Assembly (NCBI GenBank): GCA_030704615.1 | Contig: CM060732.1 | Coordinates: 4,030,001 to 4,094,000, forward strand | DNA from: Takakia lepidozioides | Taxonomy: Eukaryota; Streptophyta; Takakiopsida; Takakiales; Takakiaceae | Direction of reading: 5' to 3' | DNA: 64,000 nt | Part shown: piece by piece, positions 1 to 12,265 of the stretch | Numbering within the stretch: position 1 is the first letter of the stretch | Layout of the letters: every line of letters starts with the position of its first letter | Notes under the pieces: model-generated | The model's database searches: none | The model's input: the letters and a program-made list of their open reading frames with translations, nothing else | What the model was told of the DNA's origin: nothing | Made by a program: the position numbers and the translations under genes

Positions 1-9
1 TTCCAGAAC

Positions 10-201
10 GGAAATGCGGCGCCGCATTTCCCTTTTGTATCTCAGGCATGGAGCTGTGGGACGGAAATGCGGCACCGTATTTCTGTTCAACAACTAAGGT
101 ATGTGAAGGTGGAACGGAAATGCGGTGCCGCATTTTCTTCCAACAAGTACGGATGTGTAGCTTCGTGATGGTACTTAACGGAAATGCGGCGCCGCATTTG
201 C
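10..201. repeat. Palindrome array of copy A (left array, partial)
   Basis: Four copies of the 22-bp palindrome (half-site GGAAATGCGG, YR centre, inverted half-site) start at 10, 63, 116 and 180. Intervals are 53, 53 and 64 bp, the same as at the matching edge of the D array (64 then 53s, reading inward from 48374). It is the edge of the array lying between the divergent ParB-methyltransferase and transposase genes. Confidence 0.85.
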
Positions 202-537
202 ATTTTCACTCCAACTCATCAGACGCTGGACGGAAATGCCTTGAAATGTGAAACGTGGAGCAACGGAATTGCGGCACATGTCTGCACTCTATCTGACTGA
301 AGTGGCATGAGGCGGCGCGGCCTGACCGTTGGATAATGATGTTTGTTTTTCGGACGGCAGGCGTACCCTGAACGATTCGAATTTCGTAATGACGCAAAGT
401 CCACGAGGAGACACTTTCGTCCAACCCTTTCGAACCCAAGTGGTGCATCACCGCCGTTTCATCTTCTTTTGTCGTGTCTCCTCAAGCGCCCTTTCCATCT
501 GCACTCTTCGCCCCTTTTCCCTGTCTCTGTTCTTCTT

Positions 538-3500
538 ATGCTCGAACCCGAGAGGGAGGGAGTGCGTGCACCAGAGAAGAGACATCGTCGCAAGCTCCGA
601 AAATTGTACTTCGGACGTAGGCCAATGCCGAAGGGGAGGAAGCAGATGCGTCTACAGGAGGAGATTGCCATCTCGCAGCATCAGGCCACGCAGGCGTGAG
701 AGCTCCGTGCTATCGGGATTCGCCAGCTGATCGAGCACCGAAACCCGCCTCATTTTTCTTCTGCAATTCTTAGACTGTATGCTAGGAGACTTGAATGCAG
801 AAGATGTTTGCATGCCTAACCGGAAAGGTGGACGTGCTGGAGGGATCGCAGGAATCCGAAGAGCCGCAGGCAGAGTCGTGGAGCTAGCTGCAGCACGCAC
901 ACCCAGCCGATCCACGAGCACGGGTCTTCCTGCCGGGCCTAGCCCTGTGCGTTTCAAGGACGCGGCTTCCAAGGGCAAGTCTTTGCAGTTCAAAGCCCCA
1001 GAGAGCGACTCGCCTTTGAAGGTCATGGAGAATCGCCAGCAGGGGTCTAGCCCTTCTCCAGCAAAGACGAAGAAGAAGCAGCCCGTCCTTCAACTTGTTT
1101 CTGAACCGGACCAGGCCGTTTCCCCCCACCAGGCGAATGAAGCAGATTCAATTGCAGCAGACACCTTCACCTGCAAGAATGAGGAAGCACAAGGCAATCA
1201 GGGGGAGGGCGGAGCAGTCTCCCGCAAAACCGATTCCACGAGCTGAAGCCCAGTTCCTGCTTGATTTCCAGCCTGGTGATGTTGGGGGCGTCTCTGCCAG
1301 CGAAGGCAATGGGATCGACCGATTTCGGATGTGGTACCGGAGGAGGGTGCCTCTCAACGTTTGCAGCAAGACCTGACCACCATTGAGGAAGATCTTCATA
1401 ATACTGAAGGCCCGGAGGAGGCCTCTGCAATTGCAAAATTGCCCGCAAAGATTCCCCAGAGTGCAGCTCCAGTTGGGGATGCTCCAGCTGCTCAGCCCCT
1501 ACCGCCACCAGCAGAAATGTCTCCGGAGGAATTCCAAAGTGCAGCGGATACAATGTTGGAGGAGACACATAGTAGCATTGGCAGAGTTCTGGGCAGCAGG
1601 GTATTCCAGCGGACTCTTCGAATCCCACTCTGTCGCATGTCTCCCTTCCCATCGTCAGGCAGGCACTTCCCGGAGATGTGGATAAGCTCAAGTTCGCATT
1701 TCGAGAAGGGTACCGTCTAGGTTCGCCAGCCTTCTACGTTTCCCTTGAGAATGAGGACGGCGAATCTCGTGGACCCACTGCGGATGAATTGTCAACATGG
1801 GATACCCACTGGCACTCGCAACGACGAATTCGAGGCAACACTGAAGGGTGATCCAGACCATATGTCGGGTAAAATGTTCTTTGTGTGGGACGGGAATCAC
1901 CGACTTCTCGCCTGGTGGGAGTACATCAAGCAGAACCATGCCAAGCACATTGGCTGGCATTACATGGTGGAGTGTGTCATCCTCAAGGTGAAGGCGGCAG
2001 ACTCCTCCCTGCTCAAGAATGCCATGGCGGACCTCAACTCGTAAGATACTCATACCCTCCCAAGCACGTTCGAAATGCGGTGCCGCATTTGGTTTCCAAT
2101 CTGTTTTGTTTCCGTGCTTCGTGGACTGAACTGGAGAGTGTGCCTTGCAGGGTCACTGAAAATGCGTACGTGCATACCCACATGGCACATATGCTGTACA
2201 GGGTGAGGAAAACTGGTCTCACTGATCCGCACATGTTTGCGGAAATGCTGGAGCCCGAGCTCATTCAGAAAGCCGTGGCAAAAACTGACCGGACATGGTA
2301 TCGTCTCACTATGGATGGAATGGTGGAGGTGATATACGAAGTAAGTCGTCCTCCCATTTCCCTCTGCTCATCCTTCCCCAATTTCAGTAATCTTTCCACA
2401 TGAATCGAATGTAACGCTTCTGCATGTTTTTGTTGGCAGTCAAACATCAAGCTGGATTTGGCCCATGCCAAACGCTTCTTCATGGAAAGTGAGGGGCAGG
2501 TCAAAACGTTGCAGTCATTGACTGAGCACTTGAAGGAAGCCGGGTCAAGTCCAGAACGAAATACAAGTCAAAGCTTGTGAAGCTGGTGGCCATTGCAGAT
2601 CCGGCACTTGGAAAGGACTTCATCCCCGAGATTGCAAAACACTATTCTCGGGCCATGCAGCCGACCATGCAGTTGGAGAAACTGCATCACCTCTCAACGG
2701 CATGTTGAAGCGAAAGAGAAGGTGATGTTTCAATGCACTGAAGTTCCTTCCTAGCAATAGCCACTCTTCTTCCTGCTCCTGACATTGGATCGGAAATGGC
2801 AGACACGGTGGCTGTCGATCTGGAATGCATCGGAGAGTATAAGGACAATGTGGTCTTTTCCACTCGAAGTTTCCGACCCTGCAGTGGATGTGTGGCTCAA
2901 CCGCATGACTTGGTGGTTCCAGGTAATTCAAGGTACTTCCCCAGATTTGCTTTTCTGAAATGAATTCCCTGAACTGCTACGTGACAATGCATGTGGGAAT
3001 CGCAGGTAATGACGAATGCGAAGGAGCAAGTCGTAATGCATACAAATCGTTCGGCTTGTACGTCAAATGGGATGGAACACAGACATTGGAAGACTACGTG
3101 ACACGTTTCAGATGTGCTACAAGGACAACCTCTTCGCCAGGGAGCTGCAGACAGCAAGAAGGAGCGTGGAGTTTACACATCAGGAGGGAGCGGGAAAAGC
3201 TGCAATGCGAATTGTTTACAGGTGAAGCCCAGCTGTCCTTGTATGCAAAGCCTGGTTATGAGGTTTGTCTGGGAAATGCGGCACCGCATTCGCATTTTAA
3301 GTTTTTCGGTTGCACTCTGCGAGTACGTTGGTCTCAACTTTTGCTCACGCATGCTGACTGCCCTGCAGGTATATGAAATACGTGCTTCTTCAGACAGGGG
3401 CCCTGGCTCAAGAGCCCCCGTTCTTCATGGCTTGGACCGTGGCGGGCCCAAGCTGTGTCTACACACCCGAGATGCAGAAACAATGGCATGCCGCGCATCT

Positions 3501-5700
3501 GGTTGGATGCCCGTACCTGGACATGTCTGGCGGAATTGTTGACGAGTCTGAGAAAGATCTGCACGCGAAAGCAGAAGAGAAGAGAAAGGAAAGACGTGTC
3601 CCTGCTTGGCCAGAGTCGGCAAAGGAAGCTGCTGCTCTGGAACAATCCAGAAAGGCAGCTGAGATGGCACAGAAGACGGTGGATGCAGCTGTGCAGGCTC
3701 AACAGAAGGGGTCCAAGAAGCGGACTCGCCAGCAAGGAGCAGCAGTTGTGACACCCAAGAAAACGAAGAAGCAGAAACAGATAGTGCAGGTAGAGGGTGA
3801 GGAAGAGGACTCCGATGGAGACTTTGCAACCAGCCCACCCCCCGAGACGCAGCCGAAATCCCCTGTGCCCACCGTTGTCACGAGAGGGACGAGAACTGGC
3901 TCGGCAAAGAAGGCACTCTTCAACCCGGGGGGGCACCCTTTCGAGCCGGTGGAAATGAAGAGGCCGAAAGTGGATCCCGATACAGTAGTAGTCCAGTGTG
4001 TGAATGAGAGTTTCTTGGCGGCTTTGGATGGACGGGCAGCCAAGTTGGCATACATGAAGACCATGGAGGGTCTGAAGGGCAGAGCACTGAAGAAGGCGGC
4101 TGCCGAAGAGCCTTCCGACACCCTGGGTTTCTGAAGATGGTCTCGTTCTTTGAGAGGGTGTGTGCAGACAAGGATTGCAGGAGGGGCGGAAATGCCACCG
4201 AGTGGTCTTGCGATATGATCATCTTGGATATTCCGGACGGAGAGCCTGTGGAAGGACTGCAAGCTTTGCCATCTTGGAACAGGTACTCCGAGGACTTTTG
4301 GAAGAAAGGATTCGGGCTCGCCCGCATGGTGTTGGACGACAGAGGCTGTGTGGTTGTCCTGGCGAGCAGAGGCAAAAACACGCAGACAGGAATTGCGAAG
4401 TGGACCCGCAAGAGCGCCGTCCCAATTCTGAAGAAGAAGTGGACGTGCATCAACACATTGGGCCTTCGGTCGGAAGGGAAGAAGGTAATTACGACATTGG
4501 CACTCGTCCTTTCATTTTCTTAGGAGTTTTGAAATGCGGTGCCGCATTCGATTTCTAATCGTTCCCCACTGTGTATGCAGACGAAGCAGTTCGATGCATA
4601 CTGCTTTGTGAAGGAGAACTCCACCTTTGCTTTCCGGAGGGGATTGTTGGTTGACCCGAACTGCGACCCCATCGATTACGACGTCCTGTTCAACAACGTT
4701 CCCACGGAACTTCTCCCTCATAGCCTCACTTCAACTGAACCCCTGCGGTATTCACGGACTCGGAGCCCTGCCTTCATTCAGACAATTATGGAGACATGCA
4801 CTGACGTGGAGGGCACAGTGCTCGACCTCATCTGTGGGACAGGTATGAATCTTGTTGTATGCTGTTCTGCAAATTCTCGTTATGCTTTCATTCGCAACAT
4901 CTGAAGGGCCATGTCATAATGTGTGGATGGCATTGTAACAGGTGCCTCAATGTGGGCTGGGCGGTTTTCCGACCGGCACCTCTTTGCCTACGAGGAGGAC
5001 ACATCCGTCTGGGGATCCCATCTGGAAGGGCTGCAACGGAATGTGAAGGCTCCCATCGAAGCCAAGACTCCTCGGATTCGTCGGAGTCGGAGGAAGAGAC
5101 AGTGGACATTGATGCCGAGGAGAACCCGAATACGAGTGAGTGCAAACATTGTAAGTTTGCAAAGCCTTCTGGGTGATTTTTTGTCAAACGCATTTCCGGA
5201 CTGTGGTTCTCATTGGTCTCGTTGGTGATTGTATGTGCAGGATTCCAGGATCCGGGTCGAAACATGTAGGGCCTACACTTCCTGCCAGGAAGAATGTCCC
5301 GTTCTTTGCGAGGGCCGACTTCATGACGAGCCGGTGAAGGACTACTCCCTTCCTAGTTATGCAGCTAAACTCGCAAATACAGCGATTAGACGATGTGAGA
5401 ATCCCAGTAAAGTAGAGCAGATTTTGGAGAGGGCTAGGGAGGACAGAAGGATAAGGAAAGAGTTGGCAACAGCTGAGACAGGTAGACGGGTGCGAAAGTT
5501 CATATGTGATTCAGCGGATGAGAGCGATGCAGACAGGGAGGACGACAACGGAGGTGAGATGGTCGGTCCGCAAGGTGAAGATGGGATTTTCGAAAGCCTG
5601 GCCAACGAGCAGTCCGCTGGAGATGAAAGGCAATGACGGGGTGGAGGCGGAGCAGGACAGTCAAGGACAGGACGACGATAGTGATGATTTTCAAGATTAA
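538..5700 (+). pseudogene. ParB-like/DNA methyltransferase-like fusion gene, frameshifted copy A
   Basis: Colinear with the intact D gene. Exon borders with GT-AG are visible: exon 2 ends 2040, then 2151-2340, 2440-2721, 2803-2922, 3006-3221, 3369-4484, 4581-4842, 4942-5135 and 5241-5700. Exons 3 and 5 have the same lengths as in D (190 and 120 bp). Exons 4, 6 and 8 differ by 3, 2 and 3 bp, and several exons carry small indels that break the frame, for example within exon 2 and before CTGAAGATGG near 4130. The ParB-like motif WDGNHRLLAW is at about 1889-1918 and LDIPDG at about 4224-4241. Introns at about 2075, 3273 and 4532 each hold one palindrome. The product would be non-functional. Confidence 0.85.
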
Positions 5701-5836
5701 TAGAATTTTAATGAACTCTCTGTACATTTAAATTCTATTCCAAAGTATATAAAGGAAATTCTCCCCGTCCTTCATGTCCCCTCTCCCATGTGCTTCTCAA
5801 CGACAACATCGTCCAAACCTGGTCCCTCCCAAAATC

Positions 5837-6696
5837 TGAAATGCGGCACCGCATTTCAATGTCTGAACGGAAATGTGGCAACTGCAAAAACCTCTTTGGA
5901 AATGCGGCACCGCATTTCCAAAACCGGGCAAGAACAATTTTCCGTTTCATGGTTTGGACATCAGAAACTGTTCGGACAAACGGAAATGCGGTGCCGCATT
6001 TCCGTTTCCGACACGGCAGTTTTGCCGATTGCCAGCTCCTTCCATGGAGGTAAATGGAAATGCGGAGGTCGAACATGGAAATGCGGTGCCGCATTTACCT
6101 TTTGGAGATGGACATTTTTCCAACTGCCATCGACGGAAATGCGGCTCCCCATTCCATGATGCTAGACGGGAATGCGGCACCGCATTCCATTGTCCAATAA
6201 GAAATTTCGATGACGTACATGGAAATGCGGCGCCGCATTTCCAAAACGGACATCGTTGTTTGTCCAATTCCAGACCCTTTGACGGAAATGCCGCATTCCA
6301 TCGTGGAAAACTTTCGATTGCCAACATGAAATTTCCAAAACAGACATCGTTGTTTGTCCAATTCCAGACCCGTGTGGGCATTCCGTCTTGATGGACGGAA
6401 ATGCGGCACCGCATTCCATTGTCCAATACGAATTTTGATGAACATGGAAATGCGGTGCCGCATTTCCAGAACGGACATCGTTGTTTGTCCAATTCCAGAC
6501 CCTTCGACGGAAATGCGGCACCGCATTCCATTGTGCTCTCCGGAAATTGTGCCGCATTTCATTGTCCGGTACGAAATTTCGATGACGGACATGGAAATGC
6601 GGTGCCGCATTTCAAGTATGGACATGGACAAGCATTAGCGACTGGACATGCTGGACAATTCAAGGTCCAATATGGAAATGCGGCGCCGCATTTCAA
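5837..6696. repeat. Palindrome array of copy A (right array)
   Basis: About 16 palindromes of the ATGCGG-core type, many with partial damage, lie downstream of the ParB-methyltransferase gene. Starts include 5837, 5869, 5898, 5992, 6056, 6221, 6397, 6446, 6509, 6593 and 6674. Spacing is less regular than in D: 32, 94, 64, 53, 63 and other values. Spacers contain repeated phrases such as ACATCGTTGTTTGTCC, so local duplication helped build the array. Confidence 0.85.
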
Positions 6697-7129
6697 ATTC
6701 GAAGTATGGTAATGCCATGTCAGGAAATGAAATGTTGTACAGCATTTCCGTTACGACACAACGGAGGAAAGGGAGCTGCCAGAAATCGCTGCATGGAGAA
6801 AAATGAAATGCGGTGCCGAATTTCGAGCTTCGGCGTGTACATGTTTCCTTTTACTCATACATGGATTTTCTTCACCTCAGGACTCTGATATCGCTGACTC
6901 TGGTATATTCATATGGACAGACACATTGTAGAAATGAGACCTCAAATTGTAAACAGTGGGCCAATTACGGCAGTTCTTGAACACGATGAAACACAAGCAC
7001 ACAGAAGTGAGGTACGATGGGTTGTTTTATTGATCGAACACGGTGTCTCACATTTAGCAACTCCAGACAAATCTAAGCCCTTCCTCCTTCTACATGGGCG
7101 TCACCAAGTCGACGGAACTTCGATAGCCC

Positions 7130-7705
7130 TCAAAACAAGCTCATACTGATGCGGCACCTCGAGGTAAACTGCAATGCGGTCGATCTGGTGCCCTTGGTGG
7201 AGCTGACGACAATGTCATGCCCATCAATCATACCACCATCATACATTGACAAGGTCACTGTGGGCCTCCTGTGCCCGTGCGATTCGTCTTCGCAACTCAG
7301 CCGAATGTCTCCATACACTGGAAAAGCGGAGTGAACTCCACGAATATAGTTTTCCCCGGTGCCGTCCTCCCTGGTCCACTGGCAGCAGTTCCAGCGCCAA
7401 AGTGAGGCCGTGCGTGATCTGTCCGGCATCCCATTCCACCTTGGTATATCGAGGTCAACAATTTTCAGGACCCACGGACCGCATTGACCCTCGCCCTCAC
7501 CTCGCTCAAAGCGTAATAGCCCTCCAATACTCCATTGCGCGCAAAGACTCCCGCTTGATTCCAGAAGCGTCTGTGAAAACAGAGAGCAGACAATGATGTC
7601 TCCTGATTCTGGTTTGAACATAGCATAATCGTGGCCATGATAAGGGCAGTCAGCAGGATTTCGGCGGCACGACATCCTTGAAAAAGAGTAGCGGAGTACG
7701 CTCAA
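7130..7705 (-). CDS. Unknown small protein, paralogue of the 8.1-8.8 kb gene
   Basis: About 190 residues, clearly related to the neighbouring plus-strand gene. Shared blocks are SF(A/S)RM-C-RN-DCP, GDI(I/V), RFERG, RWNCCQWT, VYGDIR and DGGMI(E/D)GHDIVV. Likely an all-beta protein; I do not recognise the family and assign no function. An upstream open stretch (7702-7977, starting near MDFVVSSGYRPTW) is in another frame and is probably its broken N-terminus. In D this gene is deleted except for its two ends (41560-41745). Only copy A has both paralogues. Confidence 0.5.
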   Translation of the reverse strand: MSVLRYSFSRMSCRRNPADCPYHGHDYAMFKPESGDIIVCSLFSQTLLESSGSLCAQWSIGGLLRFERGEGEGQCGPWVLKIVDLDIPRWNGMPDRSRTASLWRWNCCQWTREDGTGENYIRGVHSAFPVYGDIRLSCEDESHGHRRPTVTLSMYDGGMIDGHDIVVSSTKGTRSTALQFTSRCRISMSLF

Positions 7706-8088
7706 TGACAGCAGCTCCCGGATGGAGGAGGCAGCAGCGCGGTGGCTGGAAGAAATTCAAGCAAACGCTGCAATTCCTCACAAACACTCCAGGGCACATT
7801 TAAATTTCCCCCGACAGGAACCTGCACGGATGAAGATTGGCTGCTCATGAATGTAGCCGTTTCAGTTTCCTTCCCTGCCATGCAAACTATGGGCAGTAAG
7901 TGCCAGGTGGGCCTATAGCCACTCGAGACGACGAAGTCCATCCCCCCTTCGATGTAAATGCGGCGCCGAATTTCCATCCGGGGGATGGACTTCGGTGGCA
8001 GATTTCAAACTATACCCCGTGGATGAGAAAGAGGTATCGGTTCATCCACCGCTGGCGTGATGAACACGTTACACGATGATTGGTGGGT

Positions 8089-8796
8089 ATGTGTGACCCA
8101 GATGCTCCATTATTGGAGCCCGCACTGCTCTTCCGCTTCTCATCATTTCGAAAATCTAAGGGCTTCGTTGCTGTCCGCAAGGTCATTGTCATCGGCATCA
8201 AAGACGTCCTCAGGTCCTCCTTTGCAAGGATGCCGTGCTTCCGGAACCGGGACGACTGCCCTTATGGAGGAGGCTTCGATTATGCAATGTATTCGGCCAC
8301 ATCGGGAGACATCGTTATCTGGTACACAGATTACACAGAAGATACTGGTTCGAATGTGGAAACATTGTCCGCTTTTGAGTATATCCCAGGCCAGTACGCC
8401 TTCGAGCGGGGTGACGATCTTGGTCTGAGGAGTCCGTGGCTCCTGCGCATCCTTGATTCCGATTTTCCCAGCTACGACGGGCACCCATGCAGAAGAATGC
8501 GCACTGCTATGCTGTTGCGGTGGAACTGCTGCCAGTGGACGTGGGTGGACTCCATCGGAGAGACTTATACTCCTGAAGGAGTGCGCTCCTCTTCTCCATT
8601 GTATGGGGACATTCGCATTGGTGTGGAGGACGAAAACGTGAAGCTTTCCATATTCGATGGTGGTATGATTGAAGGGCACGACATTGTGGTGAACATCAAC
8701 AGGGGCGGTACAACGGCTGCAATCCAGTTTACCTGGAGGAGCCCGATGACTCATGAGCTAGTTCTCAGAGCAGTCGAAGTCCCATTGACAACGTGA
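8089..8796 (+). CDS. Unknown small protein near the G-rich end (copy A)
   Basis: About 235 residues from the ATG at 8089. An upstream in-frame stretch beginning MRKRYRFIHRWRDEHV (about 8019) is conserved in D but ends here at a TGA, so the original start may be upstream. Conserved blocks shared with D: SFARMPCFRNRDDCP, DYAMYSATSGDIVIWY, FERGDDLGLRSPWLLRILD, LLRWNCC, SPLYGDIRIG and SIFDGGMIEG. There is no signal peptide or membrane segment. A likely poly(A) signal AATAAA lies at 8880-8885. Conservation across A and D, plus a diverged paralogue, suggests a real element gene. The function is unknown; a DNA-binding or anti-silencing accessory role would be speculation. Confidence 0.6.
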   Translation: MCDPDAPLLEPALLFRFSSFRKSKGFVAVRKVIVIGIKDVLRSSFARMPCFRNRDDCPYGGGFDYAMYSATSGDIVIWYTDYTEDTGSNVETLSAFEYIPGQYAFERGDDLGLRSPWLLRILDSDFPSYDGHPCRRMRTAMLLRWNCCQWTWVDSIGETYTPEGVRSSSPLYGDIRIGVEDENVKLSIFDGGMIEGHDIVVNINRGGTTAAIQFTWRSPMTHELVLRAVEVPLTT

Positions 8797-9207
8797 CTTG
8801 TATTCAGAAGGCACAGGGCTAAAGATTTGTTTGCACAATCAGCACAGTAGACGTGCTTCAAATGCAATTCATGTGGATCAATAAAAACCCCATTGTGCCC
8901 TCTTTTTGTTCTATTTTGTATCCATCGTTCCCAGAATGCATCATTCCTCATTTCGTTTGGGATTGGGAGTGTGGGTGGATTTTGCAAGTGGCTGGTAGGC
9001 TGAAATGGGCCCCATGTACAGAGCAGTACCACCCTACCATTCGCAAAACATTGCCTTTCAATATGTAATTCTAAAAAACATTGCCGAACCTCCTTCATCG
9101 GGAGGTCCTTCTCCCCCTATGACCGTGACACCCTAAACCCTGTTCCCGCGGACACTCATTTCCGGAAAATAGTCATGCTCATGTTTTTTTCGACACTTAC
9201 GACTCTG

Positions 9208-9241
9208 CTCATGGCTCATGGCTCATGAAATAGCAGCCCCC
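9208..9241. repeat. Right terminus of copy A: TIR plus GCTCATG repeats
   Basis: GAAATAGCAGCCCCC is the reverse complement of the GGGGGCTGCTATTTC end seen at 16289 and 40257. Just inside are GCTCATG units in tandem (ctctgctcatggctcatggc). The same organisation occurs at all the element ends in this window. Confidence 0.85.
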
Positions 9242-9330
9242 TTTGAGAGCTTTCATTGTCTTCCACTTCTCTCATTTCTCATCTCTTATCTATTGTGGCA
9301 TAGCTTTCTAGGACTGTATGCTTAGAATGT

Positions 9331-11058
9331 GTGGTGGACAGCGATGTATGTTGTGGCACCCACAACAGCCAGTCCGTTGAGGTGAACCCTGTAGGGGCCT
9401 CGGATTCGACCAAAACCAAGAAAATGACGTCCAGGACAAGCAGAGACCAGACTGTAGGGACGGCCGTACAACAGACTCAGGGACTTGGGGAGGGTCCTCT
9501 TGCCAAGAATCCTGCGAAAAAAGGCAAGTCCGCTTTCACCAAAGACCGCAAATTGGCATTCAAGACCGACAAGGAAGTGATACTTTGGCGACAGACGCAC
9601 AGGTCAGTTCTATATGCATCTCTGTCAGTCTGCTGGTTCTGTCAGTCTGCTGGCTTGCAGTCTCATTTACAATGTGGATAGTCTGTTGGGTGACTACGTG
9701 AGTCTGGTCAGTCCGCTCATGTACTGTGCACATTATTGTTGTCAGTACTTGGGTTTTCATTAAGGCCCCATAAGGTACTTGTAGGATGGACGAGCGGTTT
9801 GCAAAGGTGCACGATTGGCATGTCGAGTGCGGTTTTCCCATGCTGATGTTTGATCATGGCGACCCGCGGTTTGAATGCTCACTGGCGCAGGAGGACCTCA
9901 AGGCACTTGTGAAGGTAGAGTCCGAGTGCACGGACAGGTTGCTAGAGGTATGGTGTCGTTTCTATGAGAAGACAGTTGAGCCCAAGTATAGCTCCACCGT
10001 TGCTCTTCTGCCGACGTCGACGTGTGCGGTTATGAAGACATACTGGGACGGCCCACGCGAAAGACTAGTGGAGAATCTGCATCCTGCCTGGAGCGTCGAG
10101 CGGCTCAGCAAAGACATAAAAGACTGTGATGATATATTGGTGCCAATTGTTGACGGGTAAGATCCCCCATACACTGTGTTCCGTAGTCTGAGTGGACTGA
10201 ATATACTCGGGTGTTCTTCGTGAGTGGACTGGCCAGTACTCTGAGTCTGCTGGGTGCACTTTAGCGGGCGAATCTGGTGGGTGCAGTCTCTTGACTGTCT
10301 TTCAGTCCGTCAGGTGAGTCTGCTGGGTTCGTCCGAGGGTGCAGTGTGGGAGTGTGGCAGTACTCTTAGTCCGCCGCGTTGAGTCTGTTGGGTGCAGTCT
10401 ATTGAGTGTCTTTGAGTCTGTCGGGTGAGTCTGCTGGGTGCACCCTATTGAGGGTCTTTGAGTCTATCAGGTGAGTCTGTTGGGTGCACTCTCTTGAGGG
10501 TCTTTGAGTCTGTCGGGTGAGTTTGCTGGGTTTGTCTGTCAGTGCAGTGTGGTCAGTTTGGTGAGTGTTGTTACCATGCACGTTCCATGACGTCCTATTG
10601 CATGATTTCATCGCAGGGGGCACTGGAGCGTTATTGCCATCCAATTACGGAAGGGCGCCTACACTCATATGAACTCAATCAGCCATTTGCATACATGAGT
10701 AGAGCTTCTGGGATGGATTTGGAGGCTGCATGCAGAGTGTTTAGGCGTCCAACAGTCGACACCGCAGTGGGATGAGGTTATGACATTTCAGTTCAACCAG
10801 CCCGAAGTGCCGCAGCAACCATTTAGCTGGGAATGTGGGTTTTACGTTATGTCATTTATCCAAGGGTATTATGAATGGTTTAAAGCTTTGCATAGTCGTA
10901 AATCCACAGAGAGGAAGCTAGAGAGAGGAGCACCTTTCACCTCACGGTGGTTTACTTTCAAGTTTGCACTTGGGCAACAGCTGCAGTGTATAAAGTATAT
11001 CCTAAAGGGTTTGCATACTGCAGAGTTGGCAATACGTGCTCGCAGTTCGTCACCATAG
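9331..11058 (+). pseudogene. Ulp1/C48-type cysteine protease gene of the MULE
   Basis: Several exons on the plus strand. A coding block at 9786-10160 ends at a GTAAG donor. The last block begins after an AG at 10616 with GHWSVIAI, where CAC TGG at 10621-10626 is the catalytic His-Trp signature of Ulp1 peptidases. The catalytic Cys motif SWECGFYVMSF follows (TGT at 10834). C48 proteases process SUMO-like modifiers; in MULEs the role is unknown. In the His frame a TGA occurs after about 26 codons, so the gene is probably broken or has an unrecognised splice site. An AATAAA-like signal is at about 11091. Confidence 0.6.
10180..10560. repeat. Degenerate short-motif repeat (GAGTCTGCTGGGTGCA type)
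   Basis: Repeats of GTCTGCTGGGTGCA alternating with GTCTTTGAGTCTGTC-like units fill an intron of the Ulp1 gene. They share the CAGAC/GTCTG core with the blocks at 11400-12130, 13560-13740 and 15570-15730. Confidence 0.7.
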
Positions 11059-11399
11059 CACGTATTTATCACTTGTGAACTCTTTTTACGGAATAAACGA
11101 TGATTGTGTATGTGTGATGAATGAGAAAGTGTATTAATTATGGTATGTTGGACCACATAAGTATGTTGCACATCAAACAGACCATTATAGTGCTCGATTA
11201 TGCAAAATTGGTTCCATTGTCCTGTCAGCAGACTGCCAAGGTACATGAGAGTGCACTGGTGAGCAAACTGCCGAGAGTCATACGAGAGTACATGAAGATG
11301 GCTTGGGCAGCAGACTGCCATGTTTGGCCAAGTCTGTTGATGCAGGATTCTGTTGCTGGACTCTTGACGGCAGAGTACTTCATGAGTATGCCATTGGCC

Positions 11400-12130
11400 A
11401 GCAGACTACTCACCATGGAGTCTGCTCAGTCCCTCAGTCTGCTCAGCTGTGAGTCTGCTCAGTCCCTTTGTCTGGCCAGGGCTGAGTGAGTCTGTTGAGT
11501 GTGAGTGGACATGAGGCTGGGGATGCGGCCTTTCGTGCGAGGTTGCTTAGTGGACTGGCCAGGCTGGCCACTCTACTCAGTCTGGCCAGTCTACTCAGAG
11601 TGGACTGGCCAGTCTACCCAGTCTGCTCAATTTGCTGAGTCCACTCAATGTATTCAGTTTGCTCAGCCAGAGTGGACAGGGGACTGGTGAAAAGACATCC
11701 GCAACTTATACGTTTGTTGAGTTTTGATGAGTTTGCTGCGCACTAGTGTCGGTGGTTCTCGAGACTCTGACTGCATGTATGAATAAAGACTACATGTGAA
11801 TGGATCCACCTGCAAAGTCAGTCTGGTGATGGACACGTCAGATTGGTTAGAATACTAGGAGCAGTCTGTCAGGAAAGGCTTGTCCGACTGTCAGCAGACT
11901 GCTGGGAAGACTGCCCAGCAGACTGGTTTGATTACGAGAATGTGTCTGCATGTAAGACATCCAACAGACTGGTTAGAAGATAGTCCGCTTGACAGACTGT
12001 TCAGCAGACGAGTTGGAAGTCTGATTGGCAGACTGGTTTGAAGAGTGTCTCCGTGGCCAGAGGACTGGTGACAGCTGCCAGACTAAAACCAGCAGACTTA
12101 GTCCTAAATCCAACAGACTTACACCAGCCG
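11400..12130. repeat. CAGTCTGCTCAG/CAGACTGG-rich non-coding block
   Basis: Dense CAGACTG, CAGTCTG, CTGGCCAG and GGACTGG units in both orientations lie between the Ulp1 gene and the transposase gene. Nothing coding is seen here. Unit order is irregular, unlike a simple tandem satellite. Confidence 0.7.
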
Positions 12131-12265
12131 ATGGGCCTCAACAATGCACACACTTCGTGCCCTCGGCGGACTGGACTGTATATTGAGCAAAGACTTGTGC
12201 ACATGCAATCAGACTGACTCTCTTTTATTTCATCGGGAGAATGGTACTGCAGCATTTCTTGGAGT

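Larger units (their letters stand above)
1..9241 (+). mobile_element. Giant DNA transposon copy A (left part outside window)
   Basis: Same gene order as copy D but in opposite orientation. From left to right it has the end of a palindrome array, a ParB-methyltransferase pseudogene (plus), a second palindrome array, two related small genes, and the G-rich terminus GAAATAGCAGCCCCC ending at 9241. The terminus is preceded by repeated ATGAGC/GCTCATG units. The flanking octamer is TTTGAGAG (9242-9249); its partner lies left of the window, with the transposase. Sequence and intron positions closely match D, so A and D belong to one subfamily. Confidence 0.85.

Noticed and set aside
9242-9249. Target duplication of copy A
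   Set aside because: Only the right flank (TTTGAGAG) is in the window, so a duplication cannot be shown.
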